A model generated the notes under the pieces. That model saw only the letters and a list, made by a program, of their open reading frames with translations. It was not told where the DNA came from and did no database searches. Shown here in pieces: positions 43,692-53,306 of a stretch of 64,000 nt of DNA (its first letter is position 1; each line of letters opens with the position of its first letter). This DNA is from Streptomyces sp. NBC_01231 (GTDB taxonomy: Bacteria > Actinomycetota > Actinomycetes > Streptomycetales > Streptomycetaceae). Made by a program: the position numbers and the translations under genes. Location of the stretch: NCBI GenBank assembly GCA_035999765.1, contig CP108521.1, positions 5,704,001 through 5,768,000 on the forward strand. The letters run 5' to 3'.

Positions 43692-44886
43692 CCGAAACAC
43701 CGCCGAGGCGGCCGCCCCGGCCCCCGCGAGCGGCACCGTCCACTGGATCGGCACCGGCCTGTCCACCGGCCCGTCCGGCCTCGGCCTGTTGTGCGACCGT
43801 GCCGAGCGCGTGGTGCTGTGGGACCGCACCGCCGAACGCGCCGCCGACCGCCTGACCGCACTCGGTCTGGCCGGCCGCGCCGAGGTCCGCGCGCTCACGG
43901 ACGACGCCCTCGAGGACGCGGTCGGCGCCGGCGACGTGATCGTCTCCATGCTGCCCGCCGCCGAACACCCTCGCCTGTTGCGCCTGGCCCTCGACCGCCG
44001 GGCCCACTTCGCCTGCACGAGCTACGTCTCCGACGCGATCACCGAACAGGCCGCGGCCGCGGCGGACGCGGGCGTCGTGGTGCTCACCGAGGCCGGACTC
44101 GACCCGGGCATCGACCACCTGATGGCCCACCAGCTCGTCGAACGCGCCCGCGCGGTGGTCGGCGACACGGCCGAGACGGTCGACTTCACCTCCTACTGCG
44201 GTGGCATTCCCGCCGTTCCCAACGACTTCCGCTACCGCTTCAGCTGGGCGCCCTACGGAGTCCTGGCCGCCCTCGGTTCCCCGGCCCGCAATATCGACGA
44301 GGGCGTGGAGCGCACCGTGGCCCGCCCCTGGGAGGCCTCCCGCACCCACCGCCTCGGCGGCGAGGACTTCGAGGTCTACCCCAATCGCGACAGCCTGCCG
44401 TTCGTGGCCCAGTACGGCGTCCCGGAGGGCTGGCGACTGCGCACCTTCGTCCGCGGCACCCTGCGCAACGCGGGCTGGCGCGAGGCCTGGAGCGATGTCT
44501 TCGCCACCGTGAGCACCGGCGACCAGGAGCAGATCCGTTCCCTGGCCAAGGACCTGGCCGCCCGCCATCCCACCACCGACGCCGACCGCGACCGCGTCGT
44601 GCTGTCCGTCGCGCTCGACGTCCGTGCCACCGACGGCGCGCGCTTCAAGGGCTCTTGCCTGCTGGACCTGACCGGCGACGAGACCGAGAGCGCGATGGCG
44701 CGCTGCGTCTCCCTGCCCCTCGCCTTCGGCATCACGCGGATGCTGGACGGGGCGTTGCCCGCCGGCCTGAACCGCGCCGCGGAGTCCGCCGACGAGGCCG
44801 CTCGCTGGCTGGAGTTCCTGGACGGGGCCGGGCTGCACTGCTCATTCACCGACGGCGCCTCCGCCCCCGGCGGAGAGGAGGTGTGA
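43681..44886 (+). CDS. Saccharopine reductase, LYS9-like
   Basis: A 401-residue protein from GTG 43681. The Rossmann start HWIGTGLSTGPSGLGLL is followed by VIVSMLPAAEHPRLLRLALD, HFACTSYVSD and LTEAGLDPGIDHLMAH, the ordered signatures of LYS9-type saccharopine dehydrogenases (glutamate-forming direction). Run in the synthetic direction it condenses aminoadipate semialdehyde with glutamate and reduces the imine to saccharopine, which the LYS1-like partner then splits to lysine. Aminoadipate semialdehyde is the by-product of the hydrazine route encoded just downstream. Confidence 0.87.
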   Translation: MPVSRNTAEAAAPAPASGTVHWIGTGLSTGPSGLGLLCDRAERVVLWDRTAERAADRLTALGLAGRAEVRALTDDALEDAVGAGDVIVSMLPAAEHPRLLRLALDRRAHFACTSYVSDAITEQAAAAADAGVVVLTEAGLDPGIDHLMAHQLVERARAVVGDTAETVDFTSYCGGIPAVPNDFRYRFSWAPYGVLAALGSPARNIDEGVERTVARPWEASRTHRLGGEDFEVYPNRDSLPFVAQYGVPEGWRLRTFVRGTLRNAGWREAWSDVFATVSTGDQEQIRSLAKDLAARHPTTDADRDRVVLSVALDVRATDGARFKGSCLLDLTGDETESAMARCVSLPLAFGITRMLDGALPAGLNRAAESADEAARWLEFLDGAGLHCSFTDGASAPGGEEV

Positions 44887-45299
44887 GCGCGGGACACCCG
44901 GCGGCCCGGCGGTGTTCGACTGCCCGGCGGGCGCGGGTCCACAGAACCTGACTTCCCGCCGCACCGCCGGCTTCCGGTTCGTGGTCGGCCTCGGCACGGC
45001 ACCGCCGGTGGTGCGACGCGCGCGGCCCCGGCCGCCGTACGCGGGCCGCAGCCGCAGCCGCAGCCGCCCGACGGGCCGCGGCGGACCCCGGTCCTGACCG
45101 GGACGACGAGGGCCTGATCGCCGGGCTCACCTTCGACACCCCCCACCGCCGGGGATCTCGGCCCGCACCCACACACCCACACCCCGACAGCAACCAGGCG
45201 CGCCCTTGTGGCGCCCGATTCGTCACGTTTCGCATCAGTTAGTCAGTACGTCCTGAGTCGGCCACGCCGCCGGCACCTGTCCGAAGGAGAGATCCGACC
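44887..45299. other. 413-bp gap before the hydrazine genes
   Basis: No coding frame with an RBS is visible. The stretch holds a short GCCGCA tandem run (about 45,046-45,067) and becomes AT-richer in its last 80 bases (TTAGTCAGTACG), where a promoter for the lysine hydroxylase operon probably lies. I cannot place -35 and -10 boxes with confidence. Confidence 0.5.
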
Positions 45300-46619
45300 A
45301 TGGGGTACGAGAACACCACGCCTGACTCCACGCACTACCGCTGCGTGGGAATCGGCGTGGGACCCGCCAACCTGAGCCTCGCGTCACTGCTGCACAGCCG
45401 TACGGAGGTGCCCAACCTCTTCCTCGACCGCAAGGCGTCCTTCGGCTGGCACGACGGCCAGCAGATACCCGGCACGACCCTGCAGGTCTCCATGTTCAAG
45501 GACCTGGTCTCGCTCTCCGACCCCAAGTCCCCGTTCTCCTTCCTGGCCTATCTGCACGACCAGGGCCGGGTCTACCACTTCCTCAACGCCCAGTTCGACG
45601 ACGTGCCGCGGCTGGAGTTCCGCAACTATCTCGCCTGGGCGAGCCGGCGCAACGAGAACATCGTCTTCGGCGAGACGGTCCAGGAGGTCGGCTTCGACGG
45701 TGTCTTCACCGTCCGCACCGACCGCCGCACCGTCACCGCCGACAACGTCGCGGTCGGCGTGGGCAACCAGCCCTGGGTGCCGGAGCACGGCCGTGGCCAC
45801 CTCGGCGCCACCCAGTTCCACGTCAACGACTTCATGACCTCGGCCCGGAACCTGGGCGGCAAGCGGGTCGTGGTGGTCGGCGGCGGCCAGTCCGGCGCCG
45901 AGGCGTTCTCGGATCTGATCGCCCGCTCCGGCGCCGAACTGCCGCGCCGGGTCTCCTGGATATCGCGGCGCCGCAACTACTTCCCCATCGACGACTCGCC
46001 GTTCACCAACGACTACTACATGCCCGACCACTCCGACTACTTCTACAGCCTGGGTACCGACGTCCGCGCCGCGTTCAACGCCCAGCACATCCTCACCAGC
46101 GACGGCATCTCCGAGTCCACCCTGCGCGACATCTACCAGCGCATCTACGTCCACCGCTTCGTGGAGGGCAACCCCGACCTGGTCGGGCTGCATCCCAACC
46201 GCGAGGTCGTCGGCGTCGAGGCCGATGCGGCGGGCGGCTGGGACATCACCGTCCGGCACAACGACGAGCCCGGAGCCCGGGAGCACTTCGAGGCGGACGT
46301 CGTCGTATGGGCCACCGGTTTCCGGCCGGCCGCCATGGACTTCCTCGCCCCGATCGCCGACCGCCTCGAACGCGACGGCGACGAGCTGCGCATCGACGAG
46401 GACTACGCGGTGCGCTGGGACGGCCCGGCCGACCGCAGCGTCTTCGTGCAGAACGCCGCCCGGGGCCAGCGCGGTCTCGCCGACCCCAACCTCAGCCTCA
46501 ACGCCTGGCGCAGCCAGCGCATCGCCGACCGGCTGTCCGGCGTGCGCAGCGACGAGCAGCTGGCGTCCTTCATCGAGTGGTCGACCAAGACCGGCACCAA
46601 GATCCCGTGGGGGGCCTGA
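45300..46619 (+). CDS. L-lysine N6-hydroxylase (Spb38-like flavin monooxygenase)
   Basis: A 439-residue N-hydroxylating monooxygenase. The FAD site GIGVGPANLSLASLL, the NADPH site VVVVGGGQSGAEAF and the ATGFRPAAM motif near the end are those of the IucD/PvdA/SidA family. ATG 45300 follows AAGGAG. Next to a cupin-MetRS protein and a DadA-like oxidase, it matches the enzyme that makes N6-hydroxylysine in the s56-p1 hydrazine pathway. No siderophore synthetase lies nearby, which argues against a hydroxamate siderophore. The stop overlaps the next start (TGATG). Confidence 0.9.
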   Translation: MGYENTTPDSTHYRCVGIGVGPANLSLASLLHSRTEVPNLFLDRKASFGWHDGQQIPGTTLQVSMFKDLVSLSDPKSPFSFLAYLHDQGRVYHFLNAQFDDVPRLEFRNYLAWASRRNENIVFGETVQEVGFDGVFTVRTDRRTVTADNVAVGVGNQPWVPEHGRGHLGATQFHVNDFMTSARNLGGKRVVVVGGGQSGAEAFSDLIARSGAELPRRVSWISRRRNYFPIDDSPFTNDYYMPDHSDYFYSLGTDVRAAFNAQHILTSDGISESTLRDIYQRIYVHRFVEGNPDLVGLHPNREVVGVEADAAGGWDITVRHNDEPGAREHFEADVVVWATGFRPAAMDFLAPIADRLERDGDELRIDEDYAVRWDGPADRSVFVQNAARGQRGLADPNLSLNAWRSQRIADRLSGVRSDEQLASFIEWSTKTGTKIPWGA

Positions 46620-47695
46620 TGACGGCGCGCCACACCGACCATGACTACGCGGTGGTCGGCGCCGGAGTGCTCGGCTGCCTGATCACCCGGGAGATCCTCG
46701 CCCGCGACCCGCACGCCTCCGTGGCCCTGCTGGAGCGGGACGCCATCGGCAGCGGAGCCACCCGCCGCTCGGCCGGACTGCACTTCCCGCGCGGCCGCAC
46801 ACCACGCGTCCGCCGTATGGCCTCGCACAGCCAGCAGTGGTACGCCGCGCTCAAGGACGCCAGCCCCGAACTGCCCGTACACAGCCTGCGGATGACGGTC
46901 GTCGCCTCCGCCACCGAGGAGACCCGGCTGCGCGGCAACTACCTGCCCGAGGCGACACTGCGGCCCGCGGCGGCACTCCCGGCGGCCGTCGCGGCGCTGC
47001 CCGACGGCATGAGCGCCTGGGAGGGAGACGGCTGCCAGTACGCGGACGTCTACGCCCTCAGCCAGTTCCTGGCCCGCGAGCTGCGCCCGAACGCCAAGTT
47101 CCGTGAAGGAGCTCAGGTCACCGGCGTGACCCCGGTGGCGGACGGGGTGCGCCTGGACCTCGGCACCGGTGACGCGCTCACCGCGGGGCACGTCGTCCTC
47201 GCCCCCGGCCCGTGGCTGGCAGCCCCCGCCTGGAAGGAACTCGTCGCCCCGCTCGGTGCCCGGGTGAAGAAGGTCGTGGCCCTGCACATCGAGACTCCGC
47301 CGACCGCCGACGACGAGGCCGTCGTCTTCGAGGACGAGGACGCCTTCCTGCTGCCGTACCACGAGCGCGGCCACTGGCTGTTCAGCTACACCTGCCAGGA
47401 GTGGGACGTCGACCCCGACACGCTGCCGGCCGGCCTGTCACCCGCCGACCGTGGCGAGGCTCTCTCCACCCTGCGCCGGTACGCCCCCCACCTGGTGGAG
47501 CACTGCGCCTCCGGCCGCGTCTTCTGCGACGCGTACGGCCCCGACTTCGAGCCGCTGGTCCGCGCGCTCACCGATGACGGGCGCGTGGTCTTCGCGGGCG
47601 CCGCCAACGGTTCCGGCTACCGGCTGGGCCCCGCCATCGCAGCGGAAACCGCCGACCTGCTCTCTCTTCCGTCCCAGCGAAAGGACGCGGCATGA
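46619..47695 (+). CDS. FAD-dependent amine/amino-acid oxidoreductase (Spb39-like)
   Basis: A 358-residue DadA/glycine-oxidase-type flavoenzyme. It has the N-terminal dinucleotide motif YAVVGAGVLGCLITREI, the RRSAGLHFPRG active-site loop and the C-terminal FAD-contact ANGSGYRLGP. In the s56-p1 pathway the equivalent enzyme oxidatively cleaves N6-(carboxymethylamino)lysine to hydrazinoacetic acid and 2-aminoadipate 6-semialdehyde. Position between the hydroxylase and the cupin-MetRS gene, with overlaps on both sides, supports the same role here. Confidence 0.88.
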   Translation: MTARHTDHDYAVVGAGVLGCLITREILARDPHASVALLERDAIGSGATRRSAGLHFPRGRTPRVRRMASHSQQWYAALKDASPELPVHSLRMTVVASATEETRLRGNYLPEATLRPAAALPAAVAALPDGMSAWEGDGCQYADVYALSQFLARELRPNAKFREGAQVTGVTPVADGVRLDLGTGDALTAGHVVLAPGPWLAAPAWKELVAPLGARVKKVVALHIETPPTADDEAVVFEDEDAFLLPYHERGHWLFSYTCQEWDVDPDTLPAGLSPADRGEALSTLRRYAPHLVEHCASGRVFCDAYGPDFEPLVRALTDDGRVVFAGAANGSGYRLGPAIAAETADLLSLPSQRKDAA

Positions 47696-49968
47696 TCATC
47701 AACACCTACGACGACACCGCACTCTCCGAGGCCTTCGGCATCGACATGAGCAGCATCGAGGGCCTCGGCACGGGCGCCGGCTGGGGACGTGTCGCCCCCG
47801 GCCAGGCCTCCGACAGCCATCAGCACGACGAGACCGAGTTCTTCGTGATCGTCGCGGGCCGCGGCGAGTTCATCGTCGACGGGCGGCGCCATGCGGCCGC
47901 CCCCGGCACGGTGGCGCTCTTCGAGCCCTTCGAGTCCCACGTCCTGGAGAACACCGGCGACGAGGATCTCGTCTTCCTCACCCAGTACTGGCGCGATGCC
48001 GGACGCGCCCTGACCTCCGCGCAGAACACCGAGCGCAAGAGCTTCGGCGAGCGGCCGGTCTTCGTCTTCTCCACCCCGCCCACCCCCAACGGCGACCTCC
48101 ACCTCGGTCACCTCTCCGGCCCCTACCTCGGTGCCGACGTCTTCGTGCGGCACCAGCGGATGAACGGCACCAACGCCTGGCACCTGACCGGCAGCGACGA
48201 CTACCAGAGCTATGTGCCGGCCGCCGCCCGCGCCGAGGGCCGCGAATCCGCCGAGACCGCGGCCCACTACAGCGCCGAGATAGCCGCGACCCTCGCGCTG
48301 ATGGACATCACACCCGACCAGTACACCGTCACCAACGACGACCCCGACTACCGGGGCGGGCTGAAGGACTTCTTCTCCCGTGTCGTCTCCTCCGGCACGG
48401 TCCAGGTGACCGAGGCCGACGCGCTCTTCGACGCGGAGAGCGGCCAGTACCTCTACGAGGTCGACGTCAAGGGCGGCTGCCCCGGCTGCGGTTCGGGCAC
48501 CAGCGGCAACATCTGCGAGGAGTGCGGCGAGCCCAACACCGTCACGGATCTCGCCGAGCCCGCCTCCACCGCTTCGGCAGCGGCCCCCCGCCGCGGCCCG
48601 ATCGGCCGGTGGATGCTGCCCCTGCACACCTTCAAGAGCGACATCGCCGCCCACCACCACCTCGGCCGCGTCCCGGCCCGGCTCCGGGAACTCGCCGACC
48701 GGCTCTTCAGCCGCCCGAGCATGGACATCCCCCTCACCCACCCCTCCTCCTGGGGCGTCCCCCCGGCCGAGAAGGACGTGGACGGCCAGGTCATCTGGGT
48801 GTGGCCGGAGATGTCGTACGGCTTCCTGCACGGCATCCAGGCCCTCGGCTCCCGCCTGGGCGAGAACTGGCAGGCAGCCGAGCCCCGTCAGGACTGGAAG
48901 ATCGTCCACTTCTTCGGCTACGACAACAGCTTCTACCACTCGGTGCTCTACCCGGCCCTGTACCGGCTCGCGTTCCCGGGCTGGACGCCGGACATCGACT
49001 ACCACGTCAACGAGTTCTACCTGCTGGAAGGCAGCAAGTTCTCCACCAGCCGGCGGCACGCCGTCTGGGGCAAGGACATCCTCAGCCCCGACTCCGTCGA
49101 CTCCGTACGCTACTTCCTCGCCGCCACCCGTCCCGAGGGCACGCGCACCAACTTCCAGCGCGTGGCCTACGAGTCGGCCCTGACCGACACCCTCATCGGC
49201 ACCTGGCAGAACTGGCTGAACGACCTCGGCTCCCGGATCGCCAAGCACTACGGAGGCACGGCCCCGGACGCCGGCAACTGGACACCCGAGCACTCCGCCT
49301 TCCTCGGGCGGCTCGGCGCCCGCCTGGCCGCGGTCACCGGCGCCCTGGGCTCCGACGGCTTCTCCCTCAACCAGGCCGCCGCCGAACTCGACGGCATCGT
49401 GAGGGACACCCTGCGCTTCTCCCGCCAGGAGTCGCTCCTCGCCGAGTCCGCGGGCTGGGAGAACGAGGCACGCACCGCGATCGCCCTGGAACTGGCCGCC
49501 GCCCGGCTCCTCGCCCACGCCGCCGCCCCCGTCATGCCGCGCTTCGCCGCGCACCTCGCCGACACGCTCGGCATGCCCGAGCCGGGCAGCTGGCCGCGCA
49601 CCGTCGAACTCGTCGCCCCCGGCAGCGAGATCCGCCTCGCGGACGCCGTCTTCTTCCGCCCGACGCCGATCCCGGAGGCCGCCTGCACGAACGTCGGTCC
49701 GCGGCTGACGCCGTGGCTGAGCGGCCTGGTGCGGGCGGTGCTCCAGCTCCCCGACGACGAGGTGGTCTGCGACCGCAGCCTCAGCCAGCTGAACACCAGC
49801 TCCCTCCAGGCGGTCACCCTCCAGTACCAGATCCTCGAAGCCCTCGACGTGGATGTCAGCGTCGAGGAACTCCTGGGCAGCCACGACATCAACACCCTCG
49901 CCACGGTCATCGAGGAGCGCGCCGAGCCCGCGGCCCTGGAACCGCTGATGGAGGCGCACGTCCGATGA
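47692..49968 (+). CDS. Cupin-MetRS hydrazine synthetase with C-terminal carrier domain
   Basis: A 758-residue three-part protein. Residues about 30-105 are a cupin with metal-type histidines (SHQHDETEFFV, FESHVLEN). Residues about 120-650 are a methionyl-tRNA-synthetase-like domain: class I HLGH at 137-140, a Cys4 zinc knuckle (CPGCG, CEECG) and KFSTS at 449-453. In the s56-p1 pathway a cupin-MetRS protein activates glycine, joins it to N6-hydroxylysine and rearranges the ester to an N-N bond. Residues about 675-745 add something I do not know from that enzyme: a carrier-protein domain, LNTSSLQAVTLQYQILEAL, with probable phosphopantetheine site Ser704. The next gene begins with a TubC-type docking domain, so the carrier may hand a substrate to that NRPS. 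Confidence 0.9.
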   Translation: MIINTYDDTALSEAFGIDMSSIEGLGTGAGWGRVAPGQASDSHQHDETEFFVIVAGRGEFIVDGRRHAAAPGTVALFEPFESHVLENTGDEDLVFLTQYWRDAGRALTSAQNTERKSFGERPVFVFSTPPTPNGDLHLGHLSGPYLGADVFVRHQRMNGTNAWHLTGSDDYQSYVPAAARAEGRESAETAAHYSAEIAATLALMDITPDQYTVTNDDPDYRGGLKDFFSRVVSSGTVQVTEADALFDAESGQYLYEVDVKGGCPGCGSGTSGNICEECGEPNTVTDLAEPASTASAAAPRRGPIGRWMLPLHTFKSDIAAHHHLGRVPARLRELADRLFSRPSMDIPLTHPSSWGVPPAEKDVDGQVIWVWPEMSYGFLHGIQALGSRLGENWQAAEPRQDWKIVHFFGYDNSFYHSVLYPALYRLAFPGWTPDIDYHVNEFYLLEGSKFSTSRRHAVWGKDILSPDSVDSVRYFLAATRPEGTRTNFQRVAYESALTDTLIGTWQNWLNDLGSRIAKHYGGTAPDAGNWTPEHSAFLGRLGARLAAVTGALGSDGFSLNQAAAELDGIVRDTLRFSRQESLLAESAGWENEARTAIALELAAARLLAHAAAPVMPRFAAHLADTLGMPEPGSWPRTVELVAPGSEIRLADAVFFRPTPIPEAACTNVGPRLTPWLSGLVRAVLQLPDDEVVCDRSLSQLNTSSLQAVTLQYQILEALDVDVSVEELLGSHDINTLATVIEERAEPAALEPLMEAHVR

Positions 49969-52900
49969 GCTATCGCGAGGTGTTGCACGAGATCGAAAGC
50001 CGCGGCCTGTCCGTCGCCCTGTCCGGCAACGACCTGCGGCTCCAGGGCGGCCGCGAGCGCATGGACCCCGCGTTCATCGCCCGCGTCAAGAGCGTGAAGA
50101 ACGAACTGATCGCCCACCTCGCCGAGGAGGAGCGGCACGGCCCGGGCTTCGGGCTCACCACCCTCCAGCGCGCCTATCTGCTGGGCCGCAGCGGCATCTT
50201 CGAGATCGGTGACGTGGCCAGCCACGTCTACCACGAGATCGAAGGCGTGTGGGACGTCGACCGCCTGGAGTCGGCGCTGGAAGCGGTCGTGGACGCGCAC
50301 AGCGGTCTGCGCTCCCGCTTCGTCGGTGACGACCGTCAGATCACCGAGTTCCGTCAGTACCGGCCCCGGATCCCCCGCCTCGACCTGCGCCAGAAGAGCC
50401 CCGAGGAACAGCGCCGCATCCGCCGCGAACTGCGCGAGCAACGCTCTCATCGGGTGCTCGCCGCCGACCAGGTGCCGCTGATCGCCGCCGAGGTGACCCT
50501 CCTCGCCGACGACCGCATGGTCCTCCACGTCAGCCACGACGGGCTGATCATGGACGGCATCAGCATGTTCCTGTTCTTCGACGCCTGGTGGCAGCGCTAC
50601 CGCGACGGCGCCGACGAGGAAGCGCCCAACGAGCTGCCGTACGCGGAGTACGTCGCCGCGCTGGAGTCCGCACGTGACCGGGCCCCCGCCCACCGCTCGC
50701 GCCAGTACTGGCTCGACCGGGTCGACGACCTCGCCCCGCACCCGGACCTGCCGCTGCGCACCAGCCCGTCCGCGCTGACCCGCACCCGCTTCTCGCAGCG
50801 ACAGGTGCGCCTGGACGAACGGGCGTGGACCGCGCTGAAGGAGCGGGCCGCCCACGCGGGACTCACCCCCTCGGCGCTGCTGCTCGCCGCCTACGCCGAG
50901 ACGCTGGCCACCTGGGGCGGCGGCCCGCGGTTCACCATCAACACCACGGTGGCCAACCGCCCGCCCATGCACCCCCGGGTCTTCCAGGCCATCGGCAGCT
51001 TCTCCGACACCATGCTCGTCGAGATCGAGGTCGACCGGTCCCGCGGCTTCGAGGAGCGGGCCCGCGCCCTGCAGACCCGGCTGCGGCGCGACCTCGACCA
51101 CCGGCACTTCTCCGGCAGCGACGTCATGCAGGAACTGGCACGACGGCGCGGCGGCGTGGCCGGCGCCCGGATGCCGTTCACGTTCAACAGCGCGATCGGT
51201 CATGTGGGCGGCGACATCGACGGCTCCACGCTGGAACTGTTCGGGCCGGAGGTGTTCACCGTCAGCCAGACCCCCCAGGTGTGGCTCAACGCCTTCGCGA
51301 TGGAACAGCACGGCGGGCTGGTCGTCCAACTCGACGGCGTCGACGAGCTGTTCCCCGAGGGCCTGCTCGACGACCTCGCCCGGGGCTACCGCACACTCCT
51401 CGACACGCTCATCGACGAGGCCGCCTGGCAGCGCCACACCTTCGACCTGCTGCCCGAGGCCCAGCGCGAGCGACGCCGCGAGGCCAACGACACCGCCGCG
51501 CCCCTGCCCGAGACCATGCTGGGCGACGCGTTCCTGGCCCAGGCCGAACGCACCCCTGACGCGCCCGCCGTCATCACCTCGGGACGGACGGTCAGCTACG
51601 GCGAACTGCTGCGCCGTGCCACCGCGGCGGCGGCCCGGCTGCGCGCGGGGAACGTCGGCCGCGACGAGCTGGTCGGCCTGGTGATGAGCCGGGGACCCGA
51701 GCAGATCGTCGGCATCCTCGCCACCGTGCTGGCAGGCGCCGCCTATCTGCCCGTCGACGCGGCACTGCCCGCCGAGCGGCAGAACTACATGCTGCGTGAC
51801 GGCCGGGTGCGCCATGTGCTCACCAACACCGGCTGGCAGGACCCCGACGGCGAACGGCAGGTACTGCACCTCGACATCGCCGACACCGCCGACGACGCCG
51901 CCGAGGTCACCGACGGGACGCCGGACCTGCCGGCCCCGCTGCCGGGCGCCGGCCCCGACGACCTCGCCTACGTGCTCTACACCTCCGGCACCACGGGTGA
52001 GCCCAAGGGCGTCATGGTCAGCCACCGCAGTGTCGCCAACGTCGTCGCCGACTGCCACAAGCGGTTCGGCATCACGCCCAGGGACCGGTTCTTCGCCATC
52101 AGCGCGTTCAACTTCGACCTGTCGGTGTGGGACGTCTTCGGCGCGCTGTCGGCCGGTGCGGCCCTGGTGATGCCCGACAAGGACCGGGCCGTCGACCCCG
52201 CCCACTGGCTGGAACTGTGCGACAGCGCCGGGGTGACCGTCTGGAACTCGGTCCCCGCCATCGTCTCCCTGCTGCACGACCAGGCGGTCGCCGACGCCAC
52301 CGTCCCGCCCGCGCTGCGCCTGGTGATGATGAGCGGCGACCGCATCCCGCCGGCCCTGCCCGCCGCGCTGCGTCGGCTGAAGCCCGACCTGGACGTCATC
52401 TCGCTCGGCGGTCCCACCGAGACGACGATCTGGAACATCCAGCATCCCGTCGGCCCCGACGAGGACGGCAGTGAGTCCATTCCCTACGGCCGCCCGAACG
52501 CCAACAACCGCGCCTACGTGCTCGACCGGGACGGGCTGGACTGTCCCGACTGGGTGACCGGCGAGATCTGCGCGGCGGGCACCGGCCTGGCCCGCGGCTA
52601 CTGGGGCGACGAGGCACGCACCGTCGAGCGGTTCCGCCACGACGGCCGCCGCGGCGAACGCCTCTACCGCACCGGAGACCTGGGCCGCTATCTGCCCGAC
52701 GGCAGTATCGCGATCCTCGGCCGCAGCGACTTCCAGATCAAGGTCAACGGCTACCGCATCGAGGCCGGCGAGGTCGAGACCCGGCTGGTCGCCGTCGACG
52801 CCGTCGCCAAGGCCGTCGTCGCCGGGCGCCCCGGCGCCCAGGGCGACCGCCTGGTGGCCCACCTGGTGCCGGCCGGCGAGCGGCGTCCCTCAGTGGCCGA

Positions 52901-53306
52901 CCTGCGCGAGGCCCTGCGCCGCGACCTGCCCGACTACATGGTCCCCACAGCCGTCATCTGGCACGAGGAACTGCCGCTGACCAAGAACGGCAAGGTCGAC
53001 CGGGGCAAGCTCGCCGATGTCCCCGTCGAGGAGACGGCGCGTGCAGCCGACGCGCAGGGCGACGGCGAACCCGCGACGGACACCGAGAAGGCCCTCGTCG
53101 AGATCTGGTCCCAGGTGCTGCGCGGCACACCGGTCGGCGTCCACGACAGCCTGGGCTCCCTGGGCGGCGACTCCATCGCCGCCGCCCGCATCCTCACCGC
53201 CGTCCGCAAGCGGTTCGGGGTCACCATCCCGCTCGACATGTTCGCCGACATGGACACCGTCCGGGCCATGGCCACCGCCCTCACCCCCCGACAGGAGGAC
53301 CAGTGA
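49965..53306 (+). CDS. NRPS, TubC docking-Cy-A(Cys)-T
   Basis: A 1,113-residue protein. Residues 1-48 resemble the TubC N-terminal docking domain (LHEIESRGLSVALSGNDLRL). A condensation-type domain (about 65-490) has the heterocyclisation motif D192-GLIM-D197 in place of HHxxxDG. The A domain (about 515-1005) has YVLYTSGTTGEPKG and NFDLSVWDVFG. The carrier site is Ser1070 in LGGDSIAAAR. By manual alignment the A pocket reads D-L-W-N-M-S-L-I-W-K, very close to known cysteine codes (DLYNLSLIWK). The protein should therefore form a thiazoline from cysteine and an upstream acyl group. No oxidation or thioesterase domain is present. It overlaps the synthetase gene upstream and the ligase gene downstream by 4 nt each. 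Confidence 0.92.
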   Translation: MSYREVLHEIESRGLSVALSGNDLRLQGGRERMDPAFIARVKSVKNELIAHLAEEERHGPGFGLTTLQRAYLLGRSGIFEIGDVASHVYHEIEGVWDVDRLESALEAVVDAHSGLRSRFVGDDRQITEFRQYRPRIPRLDLRQKSPEEQRRIRRELREQRSHRVLAADQVPLIAAEVTLLADDRMVLHVSHDGLIMDGISMFLFFDAWWQRYRDGADEEAPNELPYAEYVAALESARDRAPAHRSRQYWLDRVDDLAPHPDLPLRTSPSALTRTRFSQRQVRLDERAWTALKERAAHAGLTPSALLLAAYAETLATWGGGPRFTINTTVANRPPMHPRVFQAIGSFSDTMLVEIEVDRSRGFEERARALQTRLRRDLDHRHFSGSDVMQELARRRGGVAGARMPFTFNSAIGHVGGDIDGSTLELFGPEVFTVSQTPQVWLNAFAMEQHGGLVVQLDGVDELFPEGLLDDLARGYRTLLDTLIDEAAWQRHTFDLLPEAQRERRREANDTAAPLPETMLGDAFLAQAERTPDAPAVITSGRTVSYGELLRRATAAAARLRAGNVGRDELVGLVMSRGPEQIVGILATVLAGAAYLPVDAALPAERQNYMLRDGRVRHVLTNTGWQDPDGERQVLHLDIADTADDAAEVTDGTPDLPAPLPGAGPDDLAYVLYTSGTTGEPKGVMVSHRSVANVVADCHKRFGITPRDRFFAISAFNFDLSVWDVFGALSAGAALVMPDKDRAVDPAHWLELCDSAGVTVWNSVPAIVSLLHDQAVADATVPPALRLVMMSGDRIPPALPAALRRLKPDLDVISLGGPTETTIWNIQHPVGPDEDGSESIPYGRPNANNRAYVLDRDGLDCPDWVTGEICAAGTGLARGYWGDEARTVERFRHDGRRGERLYRTGDLGRYLPDGSIAILGRSDFQIKVNGYRIEAGEVETRLVAVDAVAKAVVAGRPGAQGDRLVAHLVPAGERRPSVADLREALRRDLPDYMVPTAVIWHEELPLTKNGKVDRGKLADVPVEETARAADAQGDGEPATDTEKALVEIWSQVLRGTPVGVHDSLGSLGGDSIAAARILTAVRKRFGVTIPLDMFADMDTVRAMATALTPRQEDQ

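Noticed and set aside
45046..45067. GCCGCA tandem run
   Set aside because: A short low-complexity stretch, common in GC-rich DNA and without flanking signals.
45300..46619. Hydroxamate siderophore biosynthesis
   Set aside because: The N-hydroxylase alone could suggest it, but no NIS synthetase, siderophore NRPS or iron-uptake genes lie nearby.
42630..49968. Nitrous-acid route to the N-N bond (aspartate/nitrosuccinate genes)
   Set aside because: No CreD/CreE-type pair is present. The N-hydroxylase, cupin-MetRS and DadA-like set points to the lysine/glycine route instead.
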